Origin: Rana temporaria
Lineage: Eukaryota > Chordata > Amphibia > Anura > Ranidae
DNA: 64,000 nt
Assembly (NCBI RefSeq): GCF_905171775.1
Contig: NC_053491.1
Location: 399,259,838-399,323,837, forward strand
Reading direction: 5' to 3'
In this document: positions 22,670 through 34,700 of the stretch, piece after piece
Position numbering within the stretch: the stretch's first letter is position 1
Layout: the number at the start of each line of letters is the position of its first letter
The notes under the pieces: generated by a model
Told to the model about the DNA's origin: nothing
Databases searched by the model: none
Seen by the model: the letters and a program-made list of their open reading frames with translations, nothing else
Translations under genes and position numbers: made by a program

Positions 22670-23086
22670 AACGACACTGCTCACTCCACACTGGTGGCAG
22701 TAAGGTGCATCAGTGGAGAATAGGGAGTGTGCACAGGACAAAAAAGAAAAAAAAATCTGAGCCATAGTATAGTTGATATTTTAGAATGATTGATGTACAA
22801 AATTAGTTGAGTGTCACATTAAGGTTGATATTCTGCTCCTTTTCCTGGTCACAGTCCCCTTTGTAAGTGATCTGTCCCCTGGAATTGAATTTCCTTGGAT
22901 TTGTCCCAGGCAGCTGGTCCTTGTAAACTTTGCAGTGTGCGGGCTCAAACTTGTCACATGCAAAAATGGTGCTGCTAGAGCACTCCGCAAGTGCAGCACA
23001 ATTTATGCTGCCACGCACATGCAGACTACTCCAGTTGTGCTGCTTTGGATCGATGACACTTTCAATGCAGCGAGATGAGCTGGTAC
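22670..23086. other. No feature recognised
   Basis: Mixed-composition spacer without repeat or coding signature. Confidence 0.4.
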
Positions 23087-23094
23087 AACATGTT

Positions 23095-23744
23095 TAGTGT
23101 TGAGCGGAATACGCCATATTCGATTTCGCGATATATCATGAATATATAGCCGAATATTCGTGAAATATTCGCTAAAATCGAATATTCGTGATATTTAAAA
23201 AAAAATAAAAAATTGCGAAATTTCGCTAATGCGAATTTATTGCGAACATTTTGCAATTTTTTTTTTTTTTTTTTTTCTGATTGGCTCTGATGCAAAAGAA
23301 GGGCGGAGAAAGTATTCTCGAATATTCGGAAATCGAATATTCTGAATATTTTATCAAAAAAAAAATGTTGTGAAATATTTTGACAACTGTGGTACTGTAG
23401 GCGAATACTTTCTCCACCCTTTTTTTGCATCAGAGCCAATCAGAGTTCTCCTACCACAGTTGTCAAAATATTTCACAACATTTTTTTTTTGATAAAATAT
23501 TCCGAATATTCGATTTCCGAATATTCGAGAATACTTTCTCCGCCCTTCTTTTGCATCAGAGCCAATCAGAAAAAAAAAAAAATCGCAAAATGTTCGCAAT
23601 AAATTCGCATTAGCGAAATTTCGCAATTTTTTTTTATATTCGGAATAGCGAATATTGGCCGCGAAATTCGAGATATTCGCGAATACTCGAATATGCCATA
23701 TTCGAGCCGAATATTCGCAATACGAATATTCGTGAGCAACACTA
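23095..23744. mobile_element. Foldback hAT element (TAGTGTTGAGC termini), 8-bp duplication
   Basis: TAGTGTTGAGC and GAGCAACACTA-type ends are flanked by identical AACATGTT at 23087-23094 and 23745-23752. Almost the whole 650 bp is an inverted repeat centred near 23415-23420: the poly-T/poly-A tracts, the GAATATTCG words and the GAGCCAATCAGA block all mirror. Same family as 3817-5233. Confidence 0.82.
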
Positions 23745-23847
23745 AACATGTTCACTACAAGCAGTCCCCTGGTTACAAGCTAGATAAAGTCTGTAGGTTT
23801 GTTCTTAAGTTGAATTTGAATGTAAGTCAGAACAGGTAAATTCTTTG

Positions 23848-24541
23848 GGGCAGATCCACAAAGGAAGTAATTTCAAATTTCCTGCATCGTATCTTTGTTT
23901 TGAATCCTCAAAACAAGATACGACGGCATCTGGGTTAGATCCGACAGGCGTACGTCTTCGTACGCCTTTGGATCTTAGATGCAATTCTTCGGCGTTCGCT
24001 GGGTGGCGTTCCCGTCGTATTCCGCGTTGACTATGCAAATTAGCTATTTCCGACGATCCACGAACGTACGAGCGGCCGTCGCATTCTTTTACTTCGTTTC
24101 CGTTTGGCTTTTTTGGCGTATAGTTAAAGCTGCTATTTGGTGGCGTATGCAATGTTAAGTATGGCCGTCGTTCCTGCGTCAAATTTGAAAAAAAATAATT
24201 TTGTTTGCGTAAGTCGTGCGTGAATGGGGCTGGACGTAATTTACGTCCACGTCAAAACCAATGACATCCTTGCGACGTCATTTAGCGCAATGTACGGCGG
24301 GAAATTTAGGGACGGGGCATGCGCAGTTAGTTCGGCACGGGGACATGCTTCATTTAAATGAAACACGCCCCCTACTTGCCGCATTTGAATTCCGCGCCCT
24401 TACGCCGCAAGAGATACACTACGCCGCCGTAACTTACGGCACAAATTCTTTCAGGATTCAAACCAAAGCCAGGTAAGTTACAGCGGCGTAGCGTATCTCA
24501 GATACGCTGCGCGGGTGCAGATCTTTGTGAATCTGCCCCTT
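23848..24541. mobile_element. MITE with GGGGCAGATCCACAAAG termini
   Basis: Ends GGGGCAGATCCACAAAG and CTTTGTGAATCTGCCCC form an imperfect inverted repeat with possible 3-bp TTT flanks. The interior (AATGTTAAGTATGG, AATTTACGT, GGGGCATGCGCA) relates it to the CAGATTCA group. Confidence 0.68.
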
Positions 24542-24954
24542 TATGTTCAAAAATAAATGTTAAGCTTTTTAGATAGCATAGGGAAGGGTTAACACCCCCG
24601 TAACATTTTCTTTGCTGTCTGTGCCCCTGTTCAGGAGATTTCAACTCATTTTCTGTCCCTGTGACAATTGGATTTTGAAAATGTTGGGTTGTTGTGGAAA
24701 CAAGGATTGGTTATAAAGTTTTCCATGGTATCTCTTACAGAAGTGAATTTCCCTTCCTAGGAGTATAGTTCCTCTCACTTCCTGTTGTCTCCTTCCATGT
24801 GTAAGTATGAGTCATTTGTAAGTCAGATGTTAGTAACTCAGGGACTGCCTGTATTCAGCTGCTGCTTGGCCCTGGTAACGACTGAGACTCAAGCCACAAT
24901 CTGTGAGTAACTTGGTGCTTAAAAAATAAAAAATAAGAAAGAATCAAACTGCTG

Positions 24955-25445
24955 CCCTGATTCATGAGCTCCTAACCCTGACCTCTGAACTCTCTGTATT
25001 ACCTAACCAGACCTTTCCAGTCAGTTTTACTTTATCCTGACCCCTGAACTCTGTGCATTGCTTAATCCTGACCCATGATTTATGTGCATGATTTACTCAT
25101 GACCCCTGCAGCCTGTGTGTTACTTAATCCTGACCTCTGAGCTCTGTGCATTCGTTAATTCTGACCCCGAACTATGTGTGTTACTTGATCTTGACCCTGA
25201 ACTCTGTGCATCACTTGATCCTGACCCTGAACTCTGTGCGTTACTTAATCCTGACCCCTGGACTTTGTGCATTACCTAATCCTGAACTCAGAGCTCTCAG
25301 AGTTTCTTAATCCTGACCTTGGAACTCTCTGCATTACTTAATCCTGACTCCTAAACTCTTTGCGCTACCTATTTCTGACCCCTGAACTCTGTGCGTTGCT
25401 TTATCTTGACCTTTGAACTCTCTGTGCTGTCTAATCCTGAGCTCT
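24955..25445. repeat. Minisatellite of ~30-bp units (CTAATCCTGACCCCTGAACTC)
   Basis: Roughly 15 imperfect units of the form TTAATCCTGACCCCTGAAC plus TCTGTGCATTAC. Unit-to-unit divergence is high, so the array is old. Confidence 0.8.
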
Positions 25446-25522
25446 CAACTCTAATTAATGGTGTTCAGTATTTTGTCTTCATACCTCCAAAGTCTGCCTT
25501 TTGTTCCAAAAGTCTGTGACTT

Positions 25523-25713
25523 ATGCCGCGTACACATTATCTGGCTTTTGCCCGACCAAATCACATCGGAATTCCGACGAAATTCCATCAGAAAAAATAT
25601 AGAACATGTTCTATATCTAAACTCTGATGGATTTCATTGAAATTTCCGATGGAAAAACTCAGATGGGGCTCTGACTTTTCCCATCGTAAAATCCGATCGT
25701 GTGTACAGGGCAT
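25523..25713. mobile_element. Short palindromic MITE, TGCC(C)TGTACACACGAT type
   Basis: Left TGCCGCGTACACATTAT and right GATCGTGTGTACAGGGCA mirror each other. It is a 190-bp deletion-type member of the 8161-8572 family. Confidence 0.68.
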
Positions 25714-25738
25714 AAGTGTCAGAAATTGGGGGGCTGGT

Positions 25739-26303
25739 AGAAGAGGATACAGCAGTAGTGGTTGGAACAATCATCAATTCCCGACTCGACTACGCAAACT
25801 CCCTCTACCTAGGACTACCCAAATACCAGATTTTGCATCTACAAGTCATCCAGAACACTGCAGCCAGACTGGCAACAGGTAAAAAAACAGTGGGAACCAA
25901 TCTCCCCGGTCTTGAGGTCCCTCCACTGGCTAGCCGTAAAGGATCGGGTCACATTCAAAACCCTCTGCCTCACTCACAAATGCTCACAAGGAAACGCTCC
26001 TCAATACTTAAGCAAGAAAATAAAACCCTACGTCACCAATCGCGTCCTCCACCAAAACCTCCTCCAAACCCCCAAATCCCGCTACAAATCTAGGGGAGAA
26101 CAAATATTTTCAGTCCAAGGACCTCGGCTCTGGAACGCTCTACCCACGACCATTCGAATGGAACAAAACCATTGGGATTTTAGGAAAAAAATAAAGACCC
26201 ACCTCTTCTGAAGGATCAGGACGGCACTGGATGCAAAAAGCGCCTTGAGGCGATTTAGTTTGCATTTGCAGCGCTATACAAGTTGCTCACTTACTCACTC
26301 ACT
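25739..26303 (+). pseudogene. 3' end of a CR1/L2/Rex-like LINE reverse transcriptase
   Basis: Plus-strand frames show VVVGTIINSRLDYANSLYLG, QVIQNTAARLATG, RSLHWLAVKDRVTFKTLCLT and GPRLWNALPTTIR followed by KKIKTHLF. This is the C-terminal thumb region of CR1/L2-group LINEs. A frame change near 25900 breaks it. The short tail contains GCGCTATACAAGTTGCTC, the usual L2/CR1-style 3' end, with no poly(A). Confidence 0.8.
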
Positions 26304-26435
26304 CTCGATTTCCAAACCGTTAATCACATTATGTAAATGTCTGTATATGTATTCCCGCTTAACTTTTCTCTAAACAAATATATGCATAGGTACGACAACA
26401 GTAGACAGAACCGAGATGGGCATTATTACCTTTAA

Positions 26436-28186
26436 CCACTTGACCACTGGGCACGAAAACCCCCTTAATCACCAGACCAATTTTCAGCTTTCGGTGCTCT
26501 CACAATTTGAATGACAATTACTCAGTCATACAACATTGTACCCATCTGAAATTTTTGTCCTTTTTTTCCCACAAATAGAGCTTTCTTTTGGTGGTATTTG
26601 ATCACCTCTGCGGTTTTTATTTTTTGCGCTATAAAAGAAAAAAGACTGAAAATTCTGTAAAAAAAAAAAAAAAAATCTAGTTTCTGTCATATTAGCAGGT
26701 TATTTCTCACACACAGCATATGCATACTACAAATTACACCCCAAAACACATTCTGCTATTCCTCCCGAGTATAGCGATACCACATGTGTGCGACTTTTAC
26801 ACAGCGTGGCCACATAGAGAGGCCCAACATGCAGGGAGCACCATCAGGCGTTCTGGAGCACCCAGGCCAATTCTGACATTTCTCTCCTACATGTAAAAAT
26901 CATCATTTATTTGCTAAAAAAATTACATAGAAACCCAAAACATTATATATGCTTTTTTTTCAAAGACCCTAGAGAATACAATGGCGGTTGTTGCAACTTT
27001 TTATCTTGCACGGTATTTTCGCAGCAATTTTTTGAACGCGTGTTTTTAAAAAAAAAACAGTTTTGTGCTTAAAAAAAAAACAAAACAGTAAAGTTAGCCC
27101 AATGTTTTTGCATAATATGAAAGATGAAGTTACGCCGAGTAAATAGATACCCAACATGTCACCCTTCAAAATTGCACACGCTCGTGAAATTGCGCCAAAC
27201 GTTGCTACTTAAAAATCCCCATAGGCGACGTATTGCAAGGTATTGGAGTATTGAGGGTATTGCGGAGTATTGGGGGGGTATTGCAGAGTATGGGGGGGTA
27301 TTGCAGAGTATGGGGGGGGGGTATTGCAGAGTATGGGGGGGGGTATTGCAGAGTATGGGGGGGTATTGCAGAGTATGGGGGGGGGTATTGCAGAGTAGGG
27401 GGGGGGGTATTGCAGAGTATGGGGGGGGGTATTGCAGAGTATGGGGGGGTATTGCAGAGTATGGGGGGGGTATTGCAGAGTATGGGGGGGGGTATTGCAG
27501 AGTATGGGGGGGTGGGTATTGCAGAGTATGGGTGGGTGGGTATTGCAGAGTATGGGGGGGTGGGTATTGCAGAGTAAAATAAAAAAAATGATGAGTGCAA
27601 TACTCTGCAATACCCCACCCCATACTCTGCAATACCCCACCCCATACTCTGCAATACCCACCCCCCCAGGGTGGGTATTGCAGAGTATGGGGTGGGGTAT
27701 TGCAGAGTATGGGGTGGGGTATTGCAGAGTATGGGGTGGGGTATTGCACTCATCATTATTTTTATTTTGCAGAGTATTGCGCAGGGATGGCTGGATCTGT
27801 GACTGCAATTGTCACAGATCCAGCCCACAGTGCGGCGGCTGCTGCTGCCGCCCGATCCCCCCCCCCTCCCTCTCCTCTCACACTGTACCGAACGGTACAG
27901 AGAGGAGAGGGAGGAACCGGCGTCATTACATGACGCCGGTTTGTTTACAAGTGATCGCGCCGTCATTGGACGGCGCGATCACGTGGTAAGGAGCCGCTTC
28001 CATTGGCTCCTTACCGCGATCCGTGTTGCTGCGGGTCCCGTGGACCCGCCGAGCGCCGGTGATCGCGTGTGCGCGCCCGCTCGGGCGCGCAATTGTGACT
28101 CTCTGGGAGGACGTATATTGACGCCCTCCTAGAGTTAGGTAACCGCCTTGTAGCCATATTTCGGCTATAGGGCGGTTACCAAGTAG
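26436..28186. mobile_element. TTAA-flanked MITE (CCACTTGACC termini) with internal minisatellite
   Basis: TTAA at 26432-26435 and 28187-28190. The left end CCACTTGACC and the block CACAAATAGAGCTTTCTTTT identify the CCACTT family. The right third is GC-rich with perfect small palindromes, for example GACGGCGCGATCACGTGG near 27960. About 540 bp of tandem repeat has expanded inside. Confidence 0.72.
27236..27770. repeat. Minisatellite GTATTGCAGAGTATGGGG with inverted block
   Basis: Units of about 20-24 bp (GTATTGCAGAGTATGGG with variable G-runs) run from 27236 to 27575. The order then flips to the complementary CCCCATACTCTGCAATAC for about 60 bp and returns to the original orientation to about 27770. 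The G-runs could form quadruplexes. Long frames here are not genes. Confidence 0.88.
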
Positions 28187-28454
28187 TTAAAATGAGCTGG
28201 TTGTAGAAAAAAAAGTATCTATAACAAACAGATTCCTACTACTATTTTAAAACCAACGACAAAAAGAATGCCATTTGAAATCTGGTTGCTATGTTCAACA
28301 GATCTACGTTTTTCTTTTTTCCACTTAGCTTCCTAAGGGAGTCTAGTACACTTGTATGTACCTGTACTTACAGGGCAATAGCAGGTGCTTTGATAATGAG
28401 CTTCGCCTGTCTGCTTTTTCACCTCTGTGAAGCTCCCCCAATAATAAACAAAGC

Positions 28455-28604
28455 TGACACTGTTTGAACAATTTATTTATTGTAGAAAATGCAATTTATA
28501 CAAGCAATTTTATGTCTGTGTGATTTCTTAAACTATTAAATGAAAATGCATCAAGCTAGTATCAAATGAGAAGACATCTGACATCTTAGAGAAGAAGTGA
28601 AAAA
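28455..28604 (-). terminator. gkn1: Gastrokine 3' UTR and polyadenylation signals
   Basis: About 125 bp after the TAA stop the minus strand reads CAATAAATAAATTG, giving two overlapping AATAAA hexamers at 28472-28481. Cleavage is expected 10-25 nt further, near 28455. The implied 3' UTR is about 150 nt, short as is usual for abundant secreted-protein mRNAs. Confidence 0.75.
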
Positions 28605-28705
28605 TTACAGTTGCTGTACACAGTTGACGGGACCCCCACAAATTGTGATTCCCCAAATAGTGACGATTCCATTAGTGGAGCATCCCGTTCCATAGAAGTC
28701 TGGGT
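28605..28705 (-). CDS. gkn1: Gastrokine terminal coding exon 6
   Basis: The exon is 101 nt after a TGTTGTAG acceptor; two bases complete the phase-1 codon and 32 codons plus TAA follow. It encodes PDFYGTGCSTNGIVTIW and then GITICGG-x-VNC. The G-x-GC and ITIC cysteines correspond to the conserved C-terminal pair of gastrokines. The tail VNCVQQL adds a further cysteine, C175. It lies about 9.8 kb from exon 5, but phase and homology fit. Confidence 0.92.
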
Positions 28706-31700
28706 CTACAACACAAAAAGAATGGGATTAAAAAAAAGAAATCTTAAAGGCCGAGTTCATCATACATATCAAATAGTTCTCTTTTTTTTTCTAAAGCTTT
28801 AAGTAAACTTACCCTAATTATAGCTATTTTGTATTGCATTTTATAAAATTGAAGCTTGTATGTTTGGATAAAATGCAGGTTATAATATTAAAGCCACCAT
28901 GTGATTAGTTGCAATGGCCACTGCTTTTCAGGTAGATCTAAACGGAAGCTCAATGTTAGAATGTGAGCAGATGGATGTAAACAAATGTGCATCTGCTTAC
29001 ATCCGATTACCTACAAGTACATCTAGGTCTAAAAGATAAAACATTGGAATAGGTTAGGTGATTATTCAGACCTAAACCTGATGTACTGTATTGGAGGATG
29101 TAATTTCTGTTTTCATCCTCCTTCCCATAGACCTAACATAGGTCCATCATACTTTCCATCTTATGATGGAGGAAAGAAAATGAACAAAAATGGATGCCAC
29201 AAACGTTGCATTTCTTCCATTTGGCTCTGGTTCAGCAGGAGATCTGTTCACAAATCCCCTGCTAATTTGAATGTATGCTACCCATGTGAAAAGACCCTTC
29301 TTACTGAAACTTTTTAGTGTCTCTACTTATACAGTAAATTGCAGTAATAGAATACTTCCCTAATAAAGACCACTACCAACAAACTTTTCCCTTGGGTTGG
29401 ACACCATTGTGGAAAGCCTTTGTATAAAAATGATTCTTAGTTTTGAAGCCATGAAAATCTTGTTTTGTGTAGTTTCCATGGCAGATTCCGTCCTTTCCCT
29501 GCTGCTTGTGCTCCTACCCAACTGATGGATATGGGGAATTCTCTGACACCATACAGGCAACAGCAGGGTATAGAAGGGGGAAGGAGGGAAATGCCAAAGC
29601 CCAACTTAATATACTCTCAGGCCCCGTACACACGACCAGTTTCCTCGGCAGAATTCAGCTTCCGACCGAGTTTCTGGCTGAATTCTGCCGAGAAACCCGG
29701 CCGTGTGTACACTTTCGGCCGAGGAAGCCGAAGAGGACCTCGGCGAGGAAATAGAGAACATGTATTTCCTCGTTGTTCTATGGGAGCTCTCGGCCCGCCG
29801 AGGTCCTCGGCGGCTTCAGGGCTGAACTGGCCGAGGAACTCGATGTGTTTGGCACGTCGAGTTCCTCGGCCGTGTGTACGGGGCTTCATCTGCAAAGAAG
29901 AATGTTGGGTAGTAGGTTTACCATCCAATAACTTTTGAGCAAATTTTTTTTCTCAGACTTGTCACTCTGTAATACTATATCGCCATTCGTCAGAAGTAGT
30001 ATATTAAAATCATTGTGTAAACATTGATAATAGGAAAATAAATGGAAAATAACTGCATTTATTATACCATTTGGTAATTTACTGTCAATGTAAAACACTA
30101 TCAATTTGTATTTCTCTTGTCAAAGTTCTGCTTTCTTCATGTGTTCCCAGGGCAATACGTTTTAGAACATTATAATGCAAATCAGGGCTGGCCTTAGGTG
30201 TTCATGCGCCATGTACGAACTAATTATGTGCCCCCCCCCCCATCTTCACCCCTCGCCCCCTGGTCACCTAAACAGATACAAAGAGGAAAGAAATATTTGC
30301 AATATTTTTAACAGTTTGCACCCCTTTAAATTTCACAGCACCCTGCACCCCTTTACATTACACATCCCCCTGCACCTCTGGACCCCTTTACATTACACAG
30401 CACCCTGCACCTCTGGACCCCTTTACATGACACAGCACCCTGCATCACTGGACCCCTTGACATTACACAAACCCCCTCAGTGCAAACTCCTCCCATTCAG
30501 TACCTCAGATCAGCGTGCGGCAGCACATGCACAGAAGGTCCCCTACCCCTCTGTACACATAAACAGAGAGGAGGGGGAGGCGGCTTCACTCGGCTGTACC
30601 TGTGTGACATCAGGTGTTCTGTGAGAAGTGCCGAACACCGCTAATCAGGACAGCTCAGCCGCGACCGTGAGAGGAGGGGGATGGATGGAGCAGCGATGGC
30701 CCCCCCTGCCCCCCCTTTGTATCGCTGTATATGCCTGAGCCTGGAGTCTTTCTGCAGCTCTTATTTGCTGCAGTGCTGCCTAAAGTCACGGAGTGGCGGC
30801 GGCGCTGTCACCGATTAAGTCACGGAGGGGGGGCGCCCCCCCCAGTGTGTGGCACCCCGGTGCGGCCCGCCCCCCACTTAGTACGGCTCTGGCCGCACGA
30901 CGCCCCTGTTGCCCATGGCGCCCTGTGCAGCCGCACAGCTCGCACACCCCAAAGGCCGGCCCTGATGCAAATTTCTTCTATTCTTGGCTTTAATACTAAT
31001 TTGCTGCATGTGCTGAATCACGCGTCTCCCTGATACATCAGTGGGTGGAAGCAACTCAGTCTCAGATGACATGACAATTATCTCGTCCTTGTTTTTGAAC
31101 TTAATCTTTCTGAACATTTTTTTATGCTTAGGCATCCTTGACGTAATACCGCCAAAAATAAACATGTTTATATACTACTGTGAGATCCATTAATCTGGAA
31201 AATTCCAAACGTAAACAGAAAATAAAAATATTGCTGCTTTACTGACTGCCAAATGTTTTGTTCCTGCAATCACTATGTAGGGCAATGTTAGATATTTTAA
31301 ATTCCATCTCTGAGCATACACAAACCCTGTCCCGTCACTCCTTTCCACCTATTGCCTCATTAAAAACACTATGACAGTTTTTTTCCTTACCTATTCCACC
31401 ATTCTTGTCCCTCACTGCTGGTGCTTCTGCACATAGAGACAATAGATCACAAGCACAGCTTTCTGTGCTAATGAAAACCATTCTCTTCTTTGTAATGATG
31501 GTCTGTTTTCTGGAGCCTTAGAGGCCTTCACCACTGGACACCCAATAGAAATGGTTCATATAGTCTAAGCACAGATATGGATACCTGAAGAAGGACCCAT
31601 CTCTTAACTGAAGCAGACAGAAGACTCTGGGCCTGGCATGTCAGATGACCATGGTTTTAGGTAAGTATCTTGCGCTTTTATTTTCCCTAAATGCATTTGG

Positions 31701-34700
31701 GGCTCGTAGTTTAGGATTGTTTTGTAACTAAGTCAACAAACAGTTGGTAGAGAGCAAGGTTGTTAATATCTTAAAAAAGTTTTACACTATATCCTAAATG
31801 CCAACCACTGTAATATGTGGCAGGCCCTGCTTTTAGAATACTCTTGGTTTCACAAGAGCTTGAAACTCAGATGATGCCTGCATGTGCTAGGTGGGTAAAT
31901 ATGGGCATCTCTATTTATCTCGAAGCAAAACTTCTGCCAAAATGTTTTTTTATAAAGTGTAGTCAATTATGTCCATAGTAGAGGAATGTACTAACAAGTT
32001 GACCCAGTAACAAGACTATGCCTGTTAGGAGTAAAACCTAAACAAAATGATTTTGTTAACTTCGCCTGATATATATAAAATTTCAGCTAAGAAAAACTAA
32101 CTGGTTGATATGGCTTACTAAATAATTAATTATACGTCAGGTTTTATTTATTTCACCTAAATAAATATTGTGTTTTTAGGGGTGTCCTCACTACTAGGCA
32201 TGGTTGCCCTGTACCTTGCCCAAGCATGACTTTCCCCACTCCCTCACTAGCCTACTCTGGCTTTGTGTTGGGCTCAAGAATGCTTAAAGCAGATTTAAGA
32301 CCTTTGATTTAACTATTTCAAAAACAGTTACATTGTTTGTGCTCTCAAATGAACGATCAAGCCATCAAATGGCAGGTGTCATAACTGATCACGTGCAGCA
32401 CCATGGGAACTGAAGATCAAATAAGCTAAGATGGCAGCTTGACTGTAAAGGATGGAGGGTTTTGTTTTGCTTTAAGCCATCTGTACGCATACTAAAAGAG
32501 TATAAACGGATCTAATGCGCAGTGTTCAAGTTCCATTCTCAGGTTTGAGTTCATCTGAACTTTCCGCCACACTATTACTTTCAAGCGAGCCACAACACTG
32601 TATGCTGAACTGTGGCCGAACATGGTACTGAACTACTAGGCATAGCATAGAATCATTAGTGTGGGTACACCCCAAGAGGTGTCTTCAATATTTTCTTGCG
32701 GTCCTGTGATCATTTCTCAGAAGAGACTGAGACCCAGGTTCTCAAAAGTGTTACGACGGTGTAACTCAGGAAACACCGTCGTATCTTTGTTTTTGGCCCC
32801 GGGTATCTATGCAAGTGAATCCTAGAATCATTTTCGCATAGATACGGCCAAGATCCCACAGGTGTAAGTCACTTACACCGTCGGATCTTAGATGTAATGC
32901 GACGCCGGCCGCTAGGTGGCGTTTACGTTTAGTTCTCATTTGACTATGCAAATGAGCCTGATACGCCGATTCCCGAACGAATTTGCGTCGTGTAGTCGTC
33001 GCGTACGTCGTTTCCGTAAGCGTAAGGTTACCCCTGCTATATGAGGGGTAACCTTACGCCAGTCCGCCGTATGCCATTTTAAGTATGGCGTCGGGTCCGC
33101 GTCGGCTTTTTCTGTCGGTTACGTCGTTTTCCAAAGTCGTTCACGAATACGAGTTTACGTCAATGACGCTCACGTCGGCGTCATTGACGTTTTCCGTCGT
33201 GAGCTGGAGCATGCGCACTGGGCTTTTTTTCCGCCCGGCGCATGCGCAGTTTCATTGGCGCGGGGGCGCGCTTAATTTGAATACAAGCCGCCCCCTTTGA
33301 ATTACGCGGCCATACGCTGGGCCATTTACACTACGCCGCCGCAAATTACGGAGCAAGTGTTTGGGGAATACGGCACTTGCTCCGGTGGCGTGGTGTAAAT
33401 GCCTTACACTACGCCAACGCAGAATATTAGAGAATCTGGCCCACTATCTAGTGCATTCTCCTTGTGTTTTTGTGAACCTCCTTCTTTTCTTGTATGCAAC
33501 AAATGACATGTGTAATTATCTATTCACACTGAAGTTAGGTTCTGGAATGTATCTGTGTGACTGCATGATTGACTGCATGATTGCAATAAATCCCCAAAAA
33601 ATATTTGAGTCAAAATGGAAGTTAAAATACAGTACTACTGGAGATCTGAAAAGTGACCAAAATGTGACATAAAATAATTATGAAAAGAGAGTTAGTAATA
33701 TTTTTAACATCTGGGATTTATGTAACTGATCTGTGTAAGATGCCGCTGTAGATGAACAGAGGCAAGAAAACAACAGTTGATAGTTTAACTTTGTGGGCAG
33801 GGTGTTAGCAGTATGTTGGTCCCCTCTGTGACGTTCTGTCTCACAGAGGGGTCTCAGATGCTCCACACCCTCCTTATCACCCTCCTTATCAGTTATCAGC
33901 TGTAAAAAAAAGTACAGTCCTCAAATGCAGACCAGGCAAAATTTGCACTGTTCAGCCCTGGCCAGACCCAGTGTTTATCATTTAACATTCTGCAGAGGAT
34001 AATGCCCATCCTTGGCACGTGTCAAAGATGACCATCATGCTTTATGGTAAGACATTACACATAAATGACTATTTCAACTGACACCAGAAGCCTAATGGTT
34101 ACAACCACTATGCCCTGGTAGTAACAAGGTATACAGTATCTCACAAAAGTAAGTACACCCCTCACATTTTTGTAAATATTTATTATATTTTTTCATGTGA
34201 CAACACTGAAGAAATTACACTTTGCTACATTGTAGTAGTGAGTGTATAGCTTAGCTTGTATAACAATGTAAATTTGCTGTCCCCTCAATATAACTCAACA
34301 CACAGCCATTAATGTCTAAACTGCTGGCAACAAAAGTGAGTACGCCCCTAAGTGAAAATGTCCAAATTGAAGCCAAAGTGTCAATATTGTGTGTGGCCGC
34401 CATTATTTTTCAGCACTCTTAACCCTCTTGGCCATGGAGTTCACCAGAGCTTCACAGGTTGCCACTGGAGTCCTCTTCCACTCCTCCATGATGACATCAC
34501 AGAGCTGGTGGATGTTAGAGACCTTGCGCTCCTCCACCTTCAGTTTGAGGATGCCCCACAGACGCTCAATAGGGTTTAGGTCTGGAGACATGCTTGGCCA
34601 GTCCATCACCTTTACCCTCAGCTTCTTTAGCAAGGCAGTGGTAATCTTGGATGTGTGTTTGGGGTCATTATCATGTTGGAGTACTGCCCTGCGGCCCAGT

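Noticed and set aside
21872..22765. 297-codon minus-strand open frame rich in CHVTWPHHL-type repeats
   Set aside because: It is the translation of the CCACAACTTGTGGC minisatellite; parallel frames are also open, as expected for a repeat without stops.
27159..27989. Several 110-253-codon frames with YSAIPP or LQSMGG repeats
   Set aside because: Same cause: a G-rich tandem array open in several frames on both strands.
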